64,000 bases of DNA, taken from the NCBI GenBank assembly GCA_021292105.1, contig CM037864.1:11455898-11519897 (forward strand), read 5' to 3'. The notes beneath the pieces were generated by a model that was not told the DNA's origin, made no database searches, and saw only the letters and a program-made list of their open reading frames with translations. The stretch comes from Anadara kagoshimensis (Eukaryota > Mollusca > Bivalvia > Arcoida > Arcidae). A program made the position numbers and the translations under genes. Shown here piece after piece: positions 34,301 through 45,400 of the stretch. How positions within the stretch are numbered: position 1 is the stretch's first letter; each line of letters starts with the position of its first letter.

Positions 34301-35812
34301 TATTGTTCTGAACACCCACAGACAGCAGTTTCTGTACCTGTGGAAGAATTTGGTGATCTTACATGGGTAAATGTTATAATTTTATGTTTAAAAGTGTTAA
34401 CATTATAACAAAGTTGCATAATCTGTCTAGTCTTGCCATGGTTTAAAAAATGATAGGAGAGGAATAATGTTTTTTTTCGCACCACAGTCAAGATATTGAG
34501 TGTAAGTAAATTGACGTATCACCGACCATGCTTTTTTGTTACGACACTGGCCGCATAGCAGTGTCACTGCAACTAATGATGCACTAGTGTCGATGAGGTC
34601 ATCAAATGGCGCAATTCAGACAGAGTTTTCATTCTTTTTGTGTGTAATTCAAACATGCCAGTCCTTTGTTGGAACGTTGTGGGTGTGGCCGGCAATCCGT
34701 CAATTACGATGGTTACTGCTAAAAGTGAAATTTAATACTAGATAACAAATAAAACTGAGATTCATTCTTGCCATTTGTTTAGTCAGATATATTTGTATTT
34801 TAAAAGTGTTTGGTGAGATATCAAGGGAGAGATAAGAAGAAACCGTGCAAGTTATAGGGGTTCAGACCTCAAAATACTGTGACAATAAGTATAGTGGTAT
34901 ATTTATTGAGGAGCATTAAAACAAGGATTTACTGTAATGCTTGAAGCATGGATTTCTTAAAATTTATTATATTGTGTTTGTCTGCAGCTTATTTTCCATT
35001 TTGTTATTTTTATTTGATTATTATAATTTTTTTTGCAGGTTTCACCACAATTCAATCAAGTGCCATTAAATGATGGTGGCAAAATCCGGGCTTCAAGACG
35101 TAGGTCCAGGCCTGCAGGAAGTGTAACTGCCGCATCAAAAGGATGTACATGTCCTCATAGCAAAGAAAATGTTATCAATGGCAACAAAAGAAACAAATTT
35201 AAACCGTTAAGATTTTTAGGGGAACAGTCATTACCTCAGACTATTATTGAGGATATAAATATAACAACCGATGAAGAGGATAATAATTTCTCCCCTAAAA
35301 TATCTAGCCCTGAAAAATCTCCAGTTTTGAAGAGAAAGATCAATCTGAGAAGGGGAAACAGTGATAGGTATTCAGACGTTAACAAATTTTCTAAAGAAGG
35401 AGATGGCGATCTTATGTCTCATGAGTATTTTCAGAATGGTAACTTGTCTGTGAATACACCTGATGACCATTGTTGGACAACGTCGATGCGCGAGGAGTTA
35501 AAACAAGGATCTGAATCTGATCATAAACATTTATCATCTCCAGTGAAGGCGTTATTTCCTTTCAACTTAGGACATGGTCATTTATTACCTACAGACATGA
35601 CAAATCTACGGAGAAACTTTCCGAACAATTCTCGGGAAAAGGTTAATCCAAATTCTGTGATAATAAAGACTTTAGGACTTAATACTACGATAAACTTGAC
35701 TCCAAATAGCCAAAACAAGATACCAAAAATATTAGTTGCCGATACACCTGAGGCTGAGTATAGTATACCAGTTAAAATACGAAGGTTAAGAAGTAGGCTA
35801 ATTGATTTATAG
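31136..35812 (+). CDS. RHNO1: RAD9-HUS1-RAD1 interacting nuclear orphan 1 homologue, with duplicated exon 2
   Basis: RHNO1 binds the 9-1-1 checkpoint clamp and helps activate ATR in the nucleus. Coding exons are 2a (31128-31300) or 2b (34194-34366), each followed by exon 3 (35039-35812). Either gives 312 aa. The N-terminus MPRRKKRSTNHNKAPLIF matches human MPPRKKRRQPSQKAPLLF. LTWVSPQF at 53-60 matches the human SWVSPDF motif used to bind the clamp, with W and V on opposite sides of the exon 2/3 junction. The C-terminus ILVADTPEAEYSIPVKIRR matches human VLVKDTPEDKYGIKVTWRR. The middle is Ser/Asn-rich and poorly conserved. It is longer than human (238 aa) and divergent from FOXM1. The start is the exon 2 ATG by analogy with human. 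Confidence 0.9.
31854..32070. promoter_or_regulatory. Candidate RHNO1-side promoter, copy 2 of the bidirectional promoter
   Basis: All motifs of copy 1 are retained: TTTGAA at 31919-31924, CCAAT at 31948-31952, TCTCGCGAGA at 31972-31981, ATTGG at 32028-32032 and CCAAT at 32051-32055. This copy is nearest the single RHNO1 exon 3. The FOXM1 first-exon donor of copy 1 is not present here, because it lies outside the duplicated block. Confidence 0.65.
33023..33347 (+). mobile_element. tRNA-headed SINE (family A), in duplication copy 2
   Basis: It is the paralogue of 30094-30392 with decayed promoter boxes (GCTCATTTGGAAGAG, TTTGAACCCCC). Confidence 0.85.
33370..33615 (-). mobile_element. LINE-derived remnant in duplication copy 2
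   Basis: It is the paralogue of 30405-30680, open for 70 codons on the minus strand with the TWGEAVTLAINRDDW motif. Confidence 0.45.
33644..34107. mobile_element. hAT-like MITE with 8-bp target duplication
   Basis: The ends are TAGGGGTCTCAC and GTGACACCCCTA. CTTATGAG flanks it at 33636-33643 and 34108-34115. Duplication copy 1 has the unoccupied site (CTTATGAATTATATCC near 31003). It contains a T-rich tract at 33845-33905. Confidence 0.88.
34194..34366 (+). CDS. RHNO1: RHNO1 exon 2b
   Basis: This is the duplicate of exon 2a with intact acceptor, ATG (34202-34204) and donor, nearest to exon 3. It ends in phase 0 and joins GTT TCA CCA of exon 3 to rebuild TWVSP. Confidence 0.88.
35039..35812 (+). 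CDS. RHNO1: RHNO1 exon 3 (terminal)
   Basis: The acceptor TTTTTTGCAG lies just upstream. The exon encodes 257 residues from VSPQFNQ to RLRSRLIDL and then TAG at 35810-35812. It is present only once, outside the tandem duplication. Confidence 0.92.
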   Translation, partial: VSPQFNQVPLNDGGKIRASRRRSRPAGSVTAASKGCTCPHSKENVINGNKRNKFKPLRFLGEQSLPQTIIEDINITTDEEDNNFSPKISSPEKSPVLKRKINLRRGNSDRYSDVNKFSKEGDGDLMSHEYFQNGNLSVNTPDDHCWTTSMREELKQGSESDHKHLSSPVKALFPFNLGHGHLLPTDMTNLRRNFPNNSREKVNPNSVIIKTLGLNTTINLTPNSQNKIPKILVADTPEAEYSIPVKIRRLRSRLIDL

Positions 35813-35989
35813 CAGTGCTGGTCACTATAGCAACATAAAACTTTATAGACTTCACACTAAAATAATGATCTGTGGTTAAATGATAGAACTGACTTTGGTT
35901 GACTCCAGGATGTAAATTTGGTGAAGTACACAAAAATGATGATATACCTTCTGTAGGCATTTTCTAACAATTAACCAATTTCGAGTTGA

Positions 35990-36363
35990 AGCAGCGGTGG
36001 CCTAATGGATAAGAAGTTGGTCTACAAATCGAGGGTCTCTCACTGCTGTTAGTTCAAGTCCCGCTTAGACCACATGTGGAAAGTGAATTAACCTTGCCAT
36101 TTGGGTTTTTCTGGTTCACTGGTGTCGGTATAATGTGACTGGGGGAGTGATAAGCTTGTCTGTGGCATACTGACTCGGTGAGCTAGCACCTAAAAGTCAC
36201 CCCGAGTGCACGCTGGTACAAGACAGACCATAAAAACACACTTGCATTTCACATGCATACACAAACTTGTTCATAGATTCATCCATAGAGATTAATAAAG
36301 TAGTTCTTGTTGGGAATAGCTGAAAAATTGCTAATGCTACGTTAAGCAACATTCAACAACAAC
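35990..36363 (+). mobile_element. tRNA-headed SINE (family C)
   Basis: It begins AGCAGCGGTGGCCTAATGGAT, B-box GTTCAAGTCCCG, and ends ACGTTAAGCAACATTCAACA plus a short CAA tail. It lies about 180 bases after the RHNO1 stop and may form part of its 3' UTR. Confidence 0.82.
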
Positions 36364-37064
36364 AGCCAACCTAGAGATTGTTGAACTGTAGTTGGATGTT
36401 ATTAAAATCTGCATGTGTATGATACATCTTCATGATCTTGTAATTGACCAGAGCATGTTCTATCATTTGTTGGCCTTAGTTTCCTCAATACATATTTGTA
36501 CTAACTCATAATGATTCAGAATGGACATTAGATTTGTTTTTCAAAATTGTAATGATCATTGATGTATTAAGTTTATAATCAGAAGTGCAATAGATTTGAT
36601 ATTTAAAAACAACATTAACATGCATATTATATATTTTGAGATATCTGGTTTGTTTGAATTTCTTGATCATTTTGTGTCATGAATTCTTCTTGCAATATGT
36701 ACCTGTGTAAAAAGTCTGCAAATTTTTAGTCTCATCTGTCAAGGTCACCCAATTCAAACCTGTCAAGTTACATGCATTGCACATGTGTCACACATATTGT
36801 TGATGTAAATCGTGCTGAGTCGCTAAACTTTCACAAATATATACATTATCAAAATCTTGGGTATCAGTATTGGGTTTATAGGCAAACAAAATGGTGAAAA
36901 ATTCATGGAAATTGACCAAGAAGTAAATTTTTGAGAATTTTTTAAAAAAATTTAAAAGTGTCTGAATATACAGTATATTGTACATATCTGCAGTAGTTGT
37001 AGGTTGCCATGTGTATATAAAGTTTACAAGTAATCATGTAATAACTTTATGAAATTAGGAAGAT

Positions 37065-37339
37065 CATACCTGCCAACCCTCCTGATATGAGCTAGAGTCT
37101 CTCAATATTAAGACAAAAATTTTGGAATCTCCCGCTATCACTGCTTCTCCCACGCGGGAGGTTAAAAACTCCTGATTTTGAGAAATTATATTGACACACC
37201 CCCCCTTTCAATGTCATCCTTATTATGAAATAATTACGAAATTATTATGAAAAAATATTGTTAGGCAAAATCTCACACCGAGCAGCACTGTCAAGGGGGG
37301 AATCTCCCTCTTTGGAATCTCCATAGGTTGGCAGGTATG
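37065..37339. mobile_element. MITE with CATACCTGCCAACC ends
   Basis: Inverted ends are CATACCTGCCAACCCTCC and GGTTGGCAGGTATG. GGAAGAT is duplicated at 37058-37064 and 37340-37346. The 7-bp (possibly 8) duplication suggests hAT. Confidence 0.8.
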
Positions 37340-37591
37340 GGAAGATCCACTTTTTAAATGCATGATGGGCTAAGGAACAAAATGAATTATTTCTAAAATG
37401 TAATCAGTTGTAGAGTTTGTGATATTTCTGACAAGTTTGAAATACAATTTTAAATATTTATGCTGCATGGTTTATTATGGTGCTTCTTTTTATATACATG
37501 TATTATTGTTATTTATTATGTTTTATGTTGATGGTGGACTTGCAGTACAGACTTGTCAAAAGTTTAGCACTGAGCTAATGAATTAGTGTCA

Positions 37592-37792
37592 AATGGGGTT
37601 CACTGCTGTACCACTTGATGTCCTCTAACATTGTGTGGAACACTTATTTCCAATAGATATGGAATCGCATAAAATGTCATTTTCCTGTAAAAACGACATC
37701 ATTTCGGGAATTTGTGACGTTGACATTTTCCAAAATGTTCTGCACAAATGTTTAAGAGGTATTGATCACGTGGTGCAGCGGTGAACCTCATT
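37592..37792 (+). mobile_element. 200-bp AATGGGG MITE family, copy 2
   Basis: The ends AATGGGGTTCACTGCTGTACC and GTGCAGCGGTGAACCTCATT are inverted. The interior TTTCCAATAGATATGGAATC matches copy 5. Confidence 0.82.
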
Positions 37793-37922
37793 GAAAACTA
37801 ATCGTGGTCCCTCATTAGCTACATATCTTGGCAGCTGCTGTCTATCTCATGGTACTTTTTCGGTCTTTAGCTATCAATGTCTTGATCACTCAGCAGTTGA
37901 TCTTTCAACTCTTCTTCGTTTG

Positions 37923-38267
37923 AACCACTGCGGTAGCTCAGTTGGTAGAGTGCTCGCTCTATAAGTGGGAGGTCGTGGGTTCGAACCCCGGCCACGTCTG
38001 ACCCAAGACTTTAAAGTGGGTAGTGACTGTTCTTTCGCCAAGCACTCTGCATTACGAAATTAAAGTCACGGTTCTTTCGGATGGGAACTTAAAATAAACG
38101 AGGTCCCGTGTCTTGGTAGGCTTGGCACGATAAAGAACCCTGCTGTAAAATGCCATAAGCGAAACGCACAGGCAAAATTTCTGCACCTTCGCCTATAGCT
38201 GGCGACGTCTCGATATAAGTAAAATATTCTTGACTGAGATGTTAAACACCATTACTCACTCACTCAC
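37923..38267 (+). mobile_element. tRNA-headed SINE (family A), intact
   Basis: It begins AACCACTGCGGTAGCTCAGT with pol III A-box and B-box (GGTTCGAACCC), and ends TTAAACACCATTACTCACTC. The 13-bp TSD TCTTCTTCGTTTG at 37910-37922 and 38268-38280 is perfect, so this is a recent insertion. Confidence 0.92.
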
Positions 38268-38509
38268 TCTTCTTCGTTTGCCCAGTGTTAAAACTTTTGA
38301 CAGGCATGTACTGTACATTTACATGTGTATGCATGCTTGGGTATAAGAAAATAAAACTTTAATATGGTATTTTTATTTTCTTCCCCATAATGATGATCTG
38401 ATAATCATGATGATAATTAAAGTGCAGATGAACAAAAAATCACACGTGTTTTGTTTTCTTATCTCACTTGTATAAAGCTACAGAAGAAATTATACATTTA
38501 TTGCCTATG

Positions 38510-38605
38510 TTTGAGGGAGATAAGAGCATTTGTTCACCCGCAACAAGTCATATTTTCTGAATTGTGACTTGTTAGCGGTGAACAAATGTTCATATCTCCC
38601 TCAAA
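38510..38605. repeat. Hairpin element, 96 bp
   Basis: Arms TTTGAGGGAGATAAGAGCAT and the complement, with ACAAGTCA at the centre, fold with few mismatches. Confidence 0.8.
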
Positions 38606-39154
38606 CAAATGCAATAAATTATTTATTATACCAAAAGATAACCATGGTAATAAGAAAGACAGAAAGAAAGAAAAATATTTCAAAAAAAGACAGCCTGAAA
38701 ACATCAGTACTTCTTCGATTCATGGTTTTTTCTCCTATCGGAACTCATTGGAGAAAAACGCTAGGAAGTCGTGACCGATTCTCTATCGATGACGTCATAT
38801 CATTGTGATGTCATGGTGTGTTCCGAATGGGTGGGATATGATGTTTTCAGAGGGATACACGATGTTTTCTCCACCCAGATCACATGATCCAACGATCCAA
38901 TCAAATTACAGATAATATCTTATTTTTCTAATGAGGTATAATAATATGGCATATACCCCAAATGTATATCTGCATGCAGCTACCCTTAGCCAAACCCTCT
39001 TTAGATCCCTATTCATTGCCCTAAGTAGGTTTGAATTTCTGCAGTATTGCTTATAACTAGTGTTGTTTTGTTTTAATCAAACGCAAAAATACTGATCCAA
39101 GTTCAAATTCCAATCCTAAAAGCAAAGTAAAAACTTTGAAAACTGGCAAATTAC

Positions 39155-39369
39155 TGTAAACCAAGTTTTATTCATATGCTATTAACTTTTGCATGTTTCG
39201 CGAGGACAAAATTATTGCAAAAGTTAATCAACGAGAAAGTGTTTTTGAAAATGGTATTATTGATACCAAATATTCAGCTGTAGTTACTATCATGAAAGTT
39301 AATAGTCACGGAATAGTTTTGGCAAATACATCGCGAAAGTTAAAATATGTGAATAAAAGTTAGTTTACA
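39155..39369. mobile_element. MITE with TGTAAAC ends
   Basis: The ends TGTAAACCAAGTTTTATTCA and TGAATAAAAGTTAGTTTACA are inverted. AACTTTTGC and CGCGAAAGTTAA motifs repeat inside. Confidence 0.75.
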
Positions 39370-39404
39370 ATAAGTTAAGTATGTGAACTTCCACTAGGAA
39401 AGTG

Positions 39405-40375
39405 AGGTCAGGCACTCCAAAAGGGTAAGCACTTCCTGTATAGCTAGCTACACCTGTTGCTTATAAATTCAAAATTTGAGAATAAAAAGAAAATGGCACT
39501 ATGGAATGTCAAATGTATCTAGGATACTATAGGTTGTCTACAATCTGATGGCAGCGTGTTTATAAACTGGTTTAAATAACACATTTAGGTGTGATTAGCT
39601 CACACTTTAGTCGCAGAGCTGCCAACCATATTTTGTATAATTGCGGGTCCTACCGAAATCTGACCCTGTCTGAGTGCATCCCTACCAAAAGACAGTCGAT
39701 CAAAAAATATGGTGCATTGTCATGTGATTCTTAGAGACATGGATACAGTATAATGCATGTAGTGATTTTTCACCTGTCACAAGGCACAAAATTAATCCAC
39801 TACATCCTTAGTCCAACTGTGTAAATCACTCTAATTTACAGCGATTACAGATGGATTTGAGTGGTAATGAATGAACATTGCAAATCCTCAAACTCTATGG
39901 TTGTTTGCGGGTCAGTCCCCTTCTTCATGTCCAAATGAGGGTCGGACCCATGGGTTGCAGGTCAGTTGGCAGCTCTGAGTCCAAAGTATTAAAATAGACT
40001 TCCTTTATACTTTGCCATCAGATGAGGATGACGTATAATAGTTTTGGATAGAGACATTATACTTATCAACAATATTGTGATGACGACCATAAAACTCTTT
40101 GAGAACATTGATAAACCTAGGATTGCAATATACCTAGAGTCTAATTTATTGTGATGACGGCCATAAAACTCTTTGAGGACATTGATAAACCTAGGATTGC
40201 AATATACTTAGAGTCAAATTAATGGTGATGACGGCCATAAAACTTTTTGAGGACATTGATAAACCTAGGATTGCAATATACTTAGAGTCTAATTTATTGT
40301 GATGACAGCCATAAAACTTTTTGAGGACATTGATAAACCTAGGATTGCAATATACCCGGAGTTTAATTTACATGT
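39405..40375. repeat. Dispersed repeat with four 75-bp tandem units
   Basis: The first part (AAGCACTTCCTGTATAGCTAG onward) matches window positions 1-175. The end at 40070-40375 holds four units of GTGATGACGGCCATAAAACT with TTGATAAACCTAGGATTGCA. Confidence 0.8.
39614..39977. mobile_element. MITE with CAGAGCTGCCAAC ends
   Basis: The ends CAGAGCTGCCAACCA and CAGTTGGCAGCTCTG are inverted. It is inserted in the larger repeat at 39405-40375. Confidence 0.75.
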
Positions 40376-40574
40376 ATTTGTAAGTAGCTTGCTTAGTTAT
40401 ATAAGTTCGCGTAATGGAAACAAGCTCTACCTTAGCATATCAACTGTGACAAATACACCATAAACAGGAGAAACAGGTATTTTGCTGGATAGAAAAGGAA
40501 AATGATTTAATCTTGTCAGGGGCCATCGTATACCATTCAATCAATAAATCAATATTAAAGTTCTATGATCAGTT

Positions 40575-40909
40575 ACCACTGCGGTAGCTCAGTTGGTAGA
40601 GTGCTCGCTCTGTGAGTGGAAGGTCGTGGGTTCGATCCCCCTGACCCAAGACTTGAAAGTGGGTAGTGACTGTTATTTTGCCAAGCACTAGGCATTATGA
40701 AATGAAAGTCACAGTTCTTTCAGATGGGAACTTAAAATAAACGAGGTCCCATGTTACTGTGGGCTTGGCAGGCTAAAAGAATCTGCTGTATAATGCCATC
40801 AGCGCAAGGCACAGCCCAAATTTCTGCACTTTCGCCTATAGCTGGTCATGTCTTGATATAAGTGAAATATTCTTGACTGGGACGTTAAACATCATTACTC
40901 CACTCCACT
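40575..40909 (+). mobile_element. tRNA-headed SINE (family A)
   Basis: It begins ACCACTGCGGTAGCTCAGTT and ends AACATCATTACTCCACTCC. The near-perfect TSD CTATGATCARTTA flanks it. Part of the B-box region is deleted. Confidence 0.88.
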
Positions 40910-41225
40910 CTATGATCAATTAACCATTGGTTTAGACCACATGATCAACCCAGGCCTTCAAGTTCTACAATAGTGGACCTCATACAAAATGGTTCCAAAT
41001 GTTTTCCATTATTCAAACAAATGGCACTGGTAGTTGATTTTAATACCTGTTACTGGTAAAAAATAAAGACAAAAAATTTTCCCTTTTCCTAAATCTTTTA
41101 TTTCCTGTTGTTCACTTGTACACTTTGTATAGAATTAGGCTAAAAATTAATTTTCTGGTTCTCGTCTTTATCAAAATAATACCAGAATACCATGTGGTTC
41201 TAATGCCTCTTAATGTTTGAGGTTC

Positions 41226-41519
41226 AATAGGGTTTGCCACTTTACCACGTGGTCACTACCTCTTGTGTGGAACATTTTGGAAAACGTCAACATCACAGAT
41301 TACCGGAATGCCATCGTTTTCGCGGGGAAAAGTCATGTCATGCGATTCAATATCCATTGGAAATAAAAGAACCCCATTTGGAAAAGGTTTGCATTGTAAA
41401 TTCTTGAAACAAGTTATTACAGAACATTTCAATTTACATGTGTATATGACTTCATTTCCAAAGGAATAATTCCACACAAATATAATGAGAGATCTTGTGC
41501 TGCACTTGTGAACCCCATT
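41226..41519 (-). mobile_element. AATGGGG MITE family, copy 3 (longer)
   Basis: It has the same ends, AATAGGGTTTGCCACTTTACC and GTGAACCCCATT, with about 90 extra internal bases around 41380-41470. Confidence 0.78.
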
Positions 41520-41909
41520 TCTAAGTTCTTTTGAAAATTTCATTTTTATAGAAATGTGGTCTTTTTAACTTTAAAATTTTTTAGAGCAAAATATTAGCAG
41601 AAATCATAATTTCATCTTCCACTATTTTATTATAAACTCTTTCTTATGTACTACATTTCATTTCAATACTCTGTTTTAAATGGAGTTTTACTCCCCATTT
41701 AGACCAAGTTTTAAAATTATATCAGATAAAACTGAATTTGCCAGAGAAAGGCCTCATCTTTAGCAATTCAACTTGGACAGTAATTAGCCTATTTTAGCCT
41801 AGAACTAGAAAATTAATTTATTGTAGCCTTACAGTATAATATAATACAAAACTACTAGAAGAATGGCACAATAACAGAGGTAGATGTACAAGTATAATAA
41901 TATCTGGAC

Positions 41910-42390
41910 CAAGCTTGACTGATGGAGTAGCTGGACTTAGCCCGACTGACAAAGTAGCTGACTTAGCCTGACTGACGGAATAGTCGACTTAGCCCGGCTG
42001 ACAGAGTAGCTGACTTAGCCCAACTGACTGACAGAGTAGCCGACTTAGCCCGACTGACAAAGTAGCCGACTTAGCCCGACTGACGTAGTAGCCGACTTAG
42101 TCTGACTGACAGAATAGCCGATTTAGCCCTACTGACAGAGTAGCTGACTTAGCCCGACTGACAGAGTAGCCGACTTAGCCCGACTGACTGACGGAGTAGC
42201 CGATTAAGCTCGACTGATAGAGTAGCCCACTGCTAAAGTAGCCGACTTAGCCCGACTAACAGAGTAGCCGAATTAGCTCGACTGATAAAGTAGCCGACTT
42301 AGCCGACTGACAGAGTAGGTAGCTGACTTAGCTCCACTGGCAGAGTAGGTAGCTGACTTAGCTCCACTGGCAGAGTAGCTGACAGTGAAA
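41910..42390. repeat. 26-27 bp minisatellite
   Basis: About 18 imperfect units of AGCCCGACTGACAGAGTAGC CGACTT. No frame of note. It is intergenic. Confidence 0.93.
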
Positions 42391-42425
42391 ATTTGAATGA
42401 AAGTTTGCACCAACACAGTTAAAAA

Positions 42426-43113
42426 TACAGTAAAACCTTGTCATAATGCCCCATGATCACTTTACCACCTCGAATATCGCAAAAGTATTTTTGAAGGTCT
42501 CATCATAATGCCCCTTGAAAACTTTGCCACCTTGCATATTGTCAACATATTTTGAAGTCCACAATATGTTTCATCTTGTGGTTTTTTTTTTTTTTCATTT
42601 CAGTTTTCCCTTGATTAAAGGCATATGCTATGAAATAGAACCACCATTCAAAACAAGCTAATTTTTTCACTGTTTGTTCTATATGAACATGCAAACAAAA
42701 ATATGCAAAAATAATTGTAGGTCACCGCATTAAATTTTTTAACATCTCTTGTTCAATATATGCAGTATACTTCTTGGCCTCCATGCATTCATTGCCAAGA
42801 CCCAAACCTCTATGGATTTACCTTCAAGCCAAATCTCCCTGGATTTATTGCCAAGCCCAGGGTTCCCTTGATTGATAAAAAATACCCAGGGGTCCAAGGA
42901 TTTATTGCCAAGCCCCAGGCCTCCCTGTATTCATCACCAAGCACAAGGGCTCCCTGGATTTATCACCAAGCCATAACTTCCTTAATTCACCGCCAAAACC
43001 CAAGCCTTTGGATTTATCATCCAGCCAGGCCTTCCTTTATTTATTCCCAAGCCCCTTTATAAAGCCAAAATTTGGCTAAACAAATGGTGGCGATGAAAGG
43101 AGATTTTACTGTA
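42426..43113. mobile_element. MITE with TACAGTAAAACC ends and an internal minisatellite
   Basis: The ends TACAGTAAAACCTTG and GGAGATTTTACTGTA are inverted. The interior at 42760-43070 holds about eight degenerate units containing CTCCCTGGATTTATTGCCAAG, giving a 100-codon frame that is not a gene. Confidence 0.65.
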
Positions 43114-44509
43114 TTAAAAGGGTCATGGACCCCGGTGACAGTAAAGACTAATGATTTTACAATATCTTCATCCATGATTGTGCAAATTTCCATAAAACGC
43201 TTAACTAAAAGCTTACAAAGGCATCCTAAGTTGTTGCTTATTTTAAAAGCACAAGAAAAAAATATTAATGTAAATTTTTATCACAGAATAACATGTACAA
43301 CAAAATCCTGATATATACATATATATATGTACATTAAAATTAAGGAAAATCTAGACCTCCTGTCTGTCTGAACACATTGGAATATTATATTGAACTTTAG
43401 ATAAATGATGAACATCATCACAGCACATGTATATCACACACACACACACGCACACACACATATGTATACAACACACAAACAAATATGCAGCACACACTCA
43501 TATTTGTTCAAATTTCAAAAATTATATATCTGCAGTGATTCTGCACTAATAAATTGTCAAAGAAAATATTAAATTTAAGCAGATTCTATGCTTAAAATAT
43601 GCACAATACACACAAAACGCATATGCAGCACACAAACTTACTGTTGTTCAAATTTCTTTAATATCTGCACTAACAAACTGGCGAAATTCTATATTTAGAA
43701 CATACACATTACACATGTGATAGTGTACAAAAAACACATGTGCACATAAAAATTACACACACATGCATATTCAGCTCACAAATTCACTTTTGTTCAATAT
43801 TACACAGTCAATTTTTGTTCATGTGAAATTTTTCGTGTGAGTTTATCATATAAGCTTGATTCACGTTAATTTTTGCGAAATTTTTCAAGTAAAATTCACA
43901 TTAATTTCATGTGAGCAAAATTTGGCTGTATATGAAATATCAACACTAACAAATGGCCAAAGAAAATACTTCAATAAAGCTCAATTTATATTTAAAACAA
44001 TATAAGACAACAACCTAGTAAATAATATAAAAATAAACATTATGTATACATCTCATCATTGGTAAAATAAGTTGCATCAAATCCCATTTAGTCTAGGACA
44101 GAAAAAAAACCCATCTATATGTACATGAAAAACATACTTTTTTAACCATTACATATAAAAACATAATTTTAACCATTTCAACATACATAATTCATTCAAA
44201 TGGAACAGCTTTTTTAATTTTTTCAGATAATTTCAAAAACATGGAAGCCCATAAATAATGTATACAAGCATTCCATATGTTTCCCACATGATTTACAATA
44301 TGTTTGCTTTCCATACATTTTCCAGATTGGTTCCACATTTTAATTACATATGTTTACACATGTGTATGTTCATATTCAAATGTATGCTGTAACATGCTTT
44401 CCATTCCGTGTTTTATTTCATAATCTTTTTTCAACAATAGCTAATTTCCCATTAAATGAGCACCAATTCAAAATGATTCAAAATATCTGTAAATGGACTG
44501 ATTATTATA

Positions 44510-44991
44510 CAGAGACGTGCAAAAAGTATTCGGTCACTTTGTAAAATCCTTCTTTATTTCATATAAAATTGTATGTATATAAAAAATTCTCAAAATTTAT
44601 TTCTTTGTCAATTTTTATAAAATTTTCACTGATAAATCAAAAATTAGTTGTAGTTTCTTTCACTAATTTTCTAATTATTGTCCGTCTTATAACATTCAAG
44701 AAAACATAAGGTGAACAGCATGCTAAATATTTAACTGAGATATAAAGCATGATTATATAGTAGATTTCATTATCTGTTGAATTTAAAATGTTTAACTATT
44801 GAAAACAACGAAATTACCTTTCTAATTATTTTCAGAACAAACTTCAACTAATTTTACATTTAACAGTGAAAAAATCATGGAAATTGACAAAATTTATTTT
44901 TGACATTTTTTTTTAAAAAACATGAAACATGGTTTTATATGAAATAAAGAAGGATTTTACAAAGTGACCGAATACTTTTTGCACGTCTCTG
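44510..44991. mobile_element. Tc1/mariner-type MITE
   Basis: The ends CAGAGACGTGCAAAAAGTAT and its complement are near-perfect inverted repeats of about 60 bp, flanked by TA on both sides (44508-44509 and 44992-44993). There is no transposase. Confidence 0.88.
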
Positions 44992-45400
44992 TACATGTCA
45001 TCCATAAATAACTATACAAATTTATATTTGCCACGGGTTTATATTATAGGTCAAATTTCATTCATAGAAAAGTTTTAAGTTTTTGTAGTATGTGAAAGTC
45101 ATATCTTCACTTACTAAAGGATTTAATTGTATGCAACAAAATTGTTTTTTCTTTAAGAAAACTAATTTTCTTGGAAATTTTTTAATTGGGGATCTTTACC
45201 GGCAATACTAGTAGATCTAAAAAAAACTCTGGGGATCTTTACTGGCAATACTAGTAGATCTAAAAAAAACTCTACACACAGTCTGTTGATTGTTGATTTA
45301 TTTCCTAATAATTAAATTTTAATACTATCCAGTGTTGTAAATTTTTTATGTCTATGATCCCATAGACATAATTTTTTGAAGCATGCCAGAACTACTTTTT

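Larger units (their letters stand above)
31825..34890. repeat. Tandem segmental duplication, copy 2
   Basis: The direct repeat of 28921-31824 follows immediately. Differences from copy 1 are small substitutions, lack of about 300 bases present in copy 1 at about 30682-30990, and gain of a 464-bp MITE at 33644-34107. The right limit is approximate, where similarity to copy 1 stops inside a MITE-like stretch. Confidence 0.92.

Noticed and set aside
37926..38000. tRNA gene call at GCGGTAGCTCAGTTGGTAGAG...GGTTCGAACCC (also 30094, 40576)
   Set aside because: The pol III boxes are the heads of 300-350 bp SINEs with shared bodies, tails and target duplications.
42760..43062. 100-codon open frame on plus
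   Set aside because: It is the translation of a degenerate CCTGGATTTATTGCCAAG minisatellite inside a MITE.
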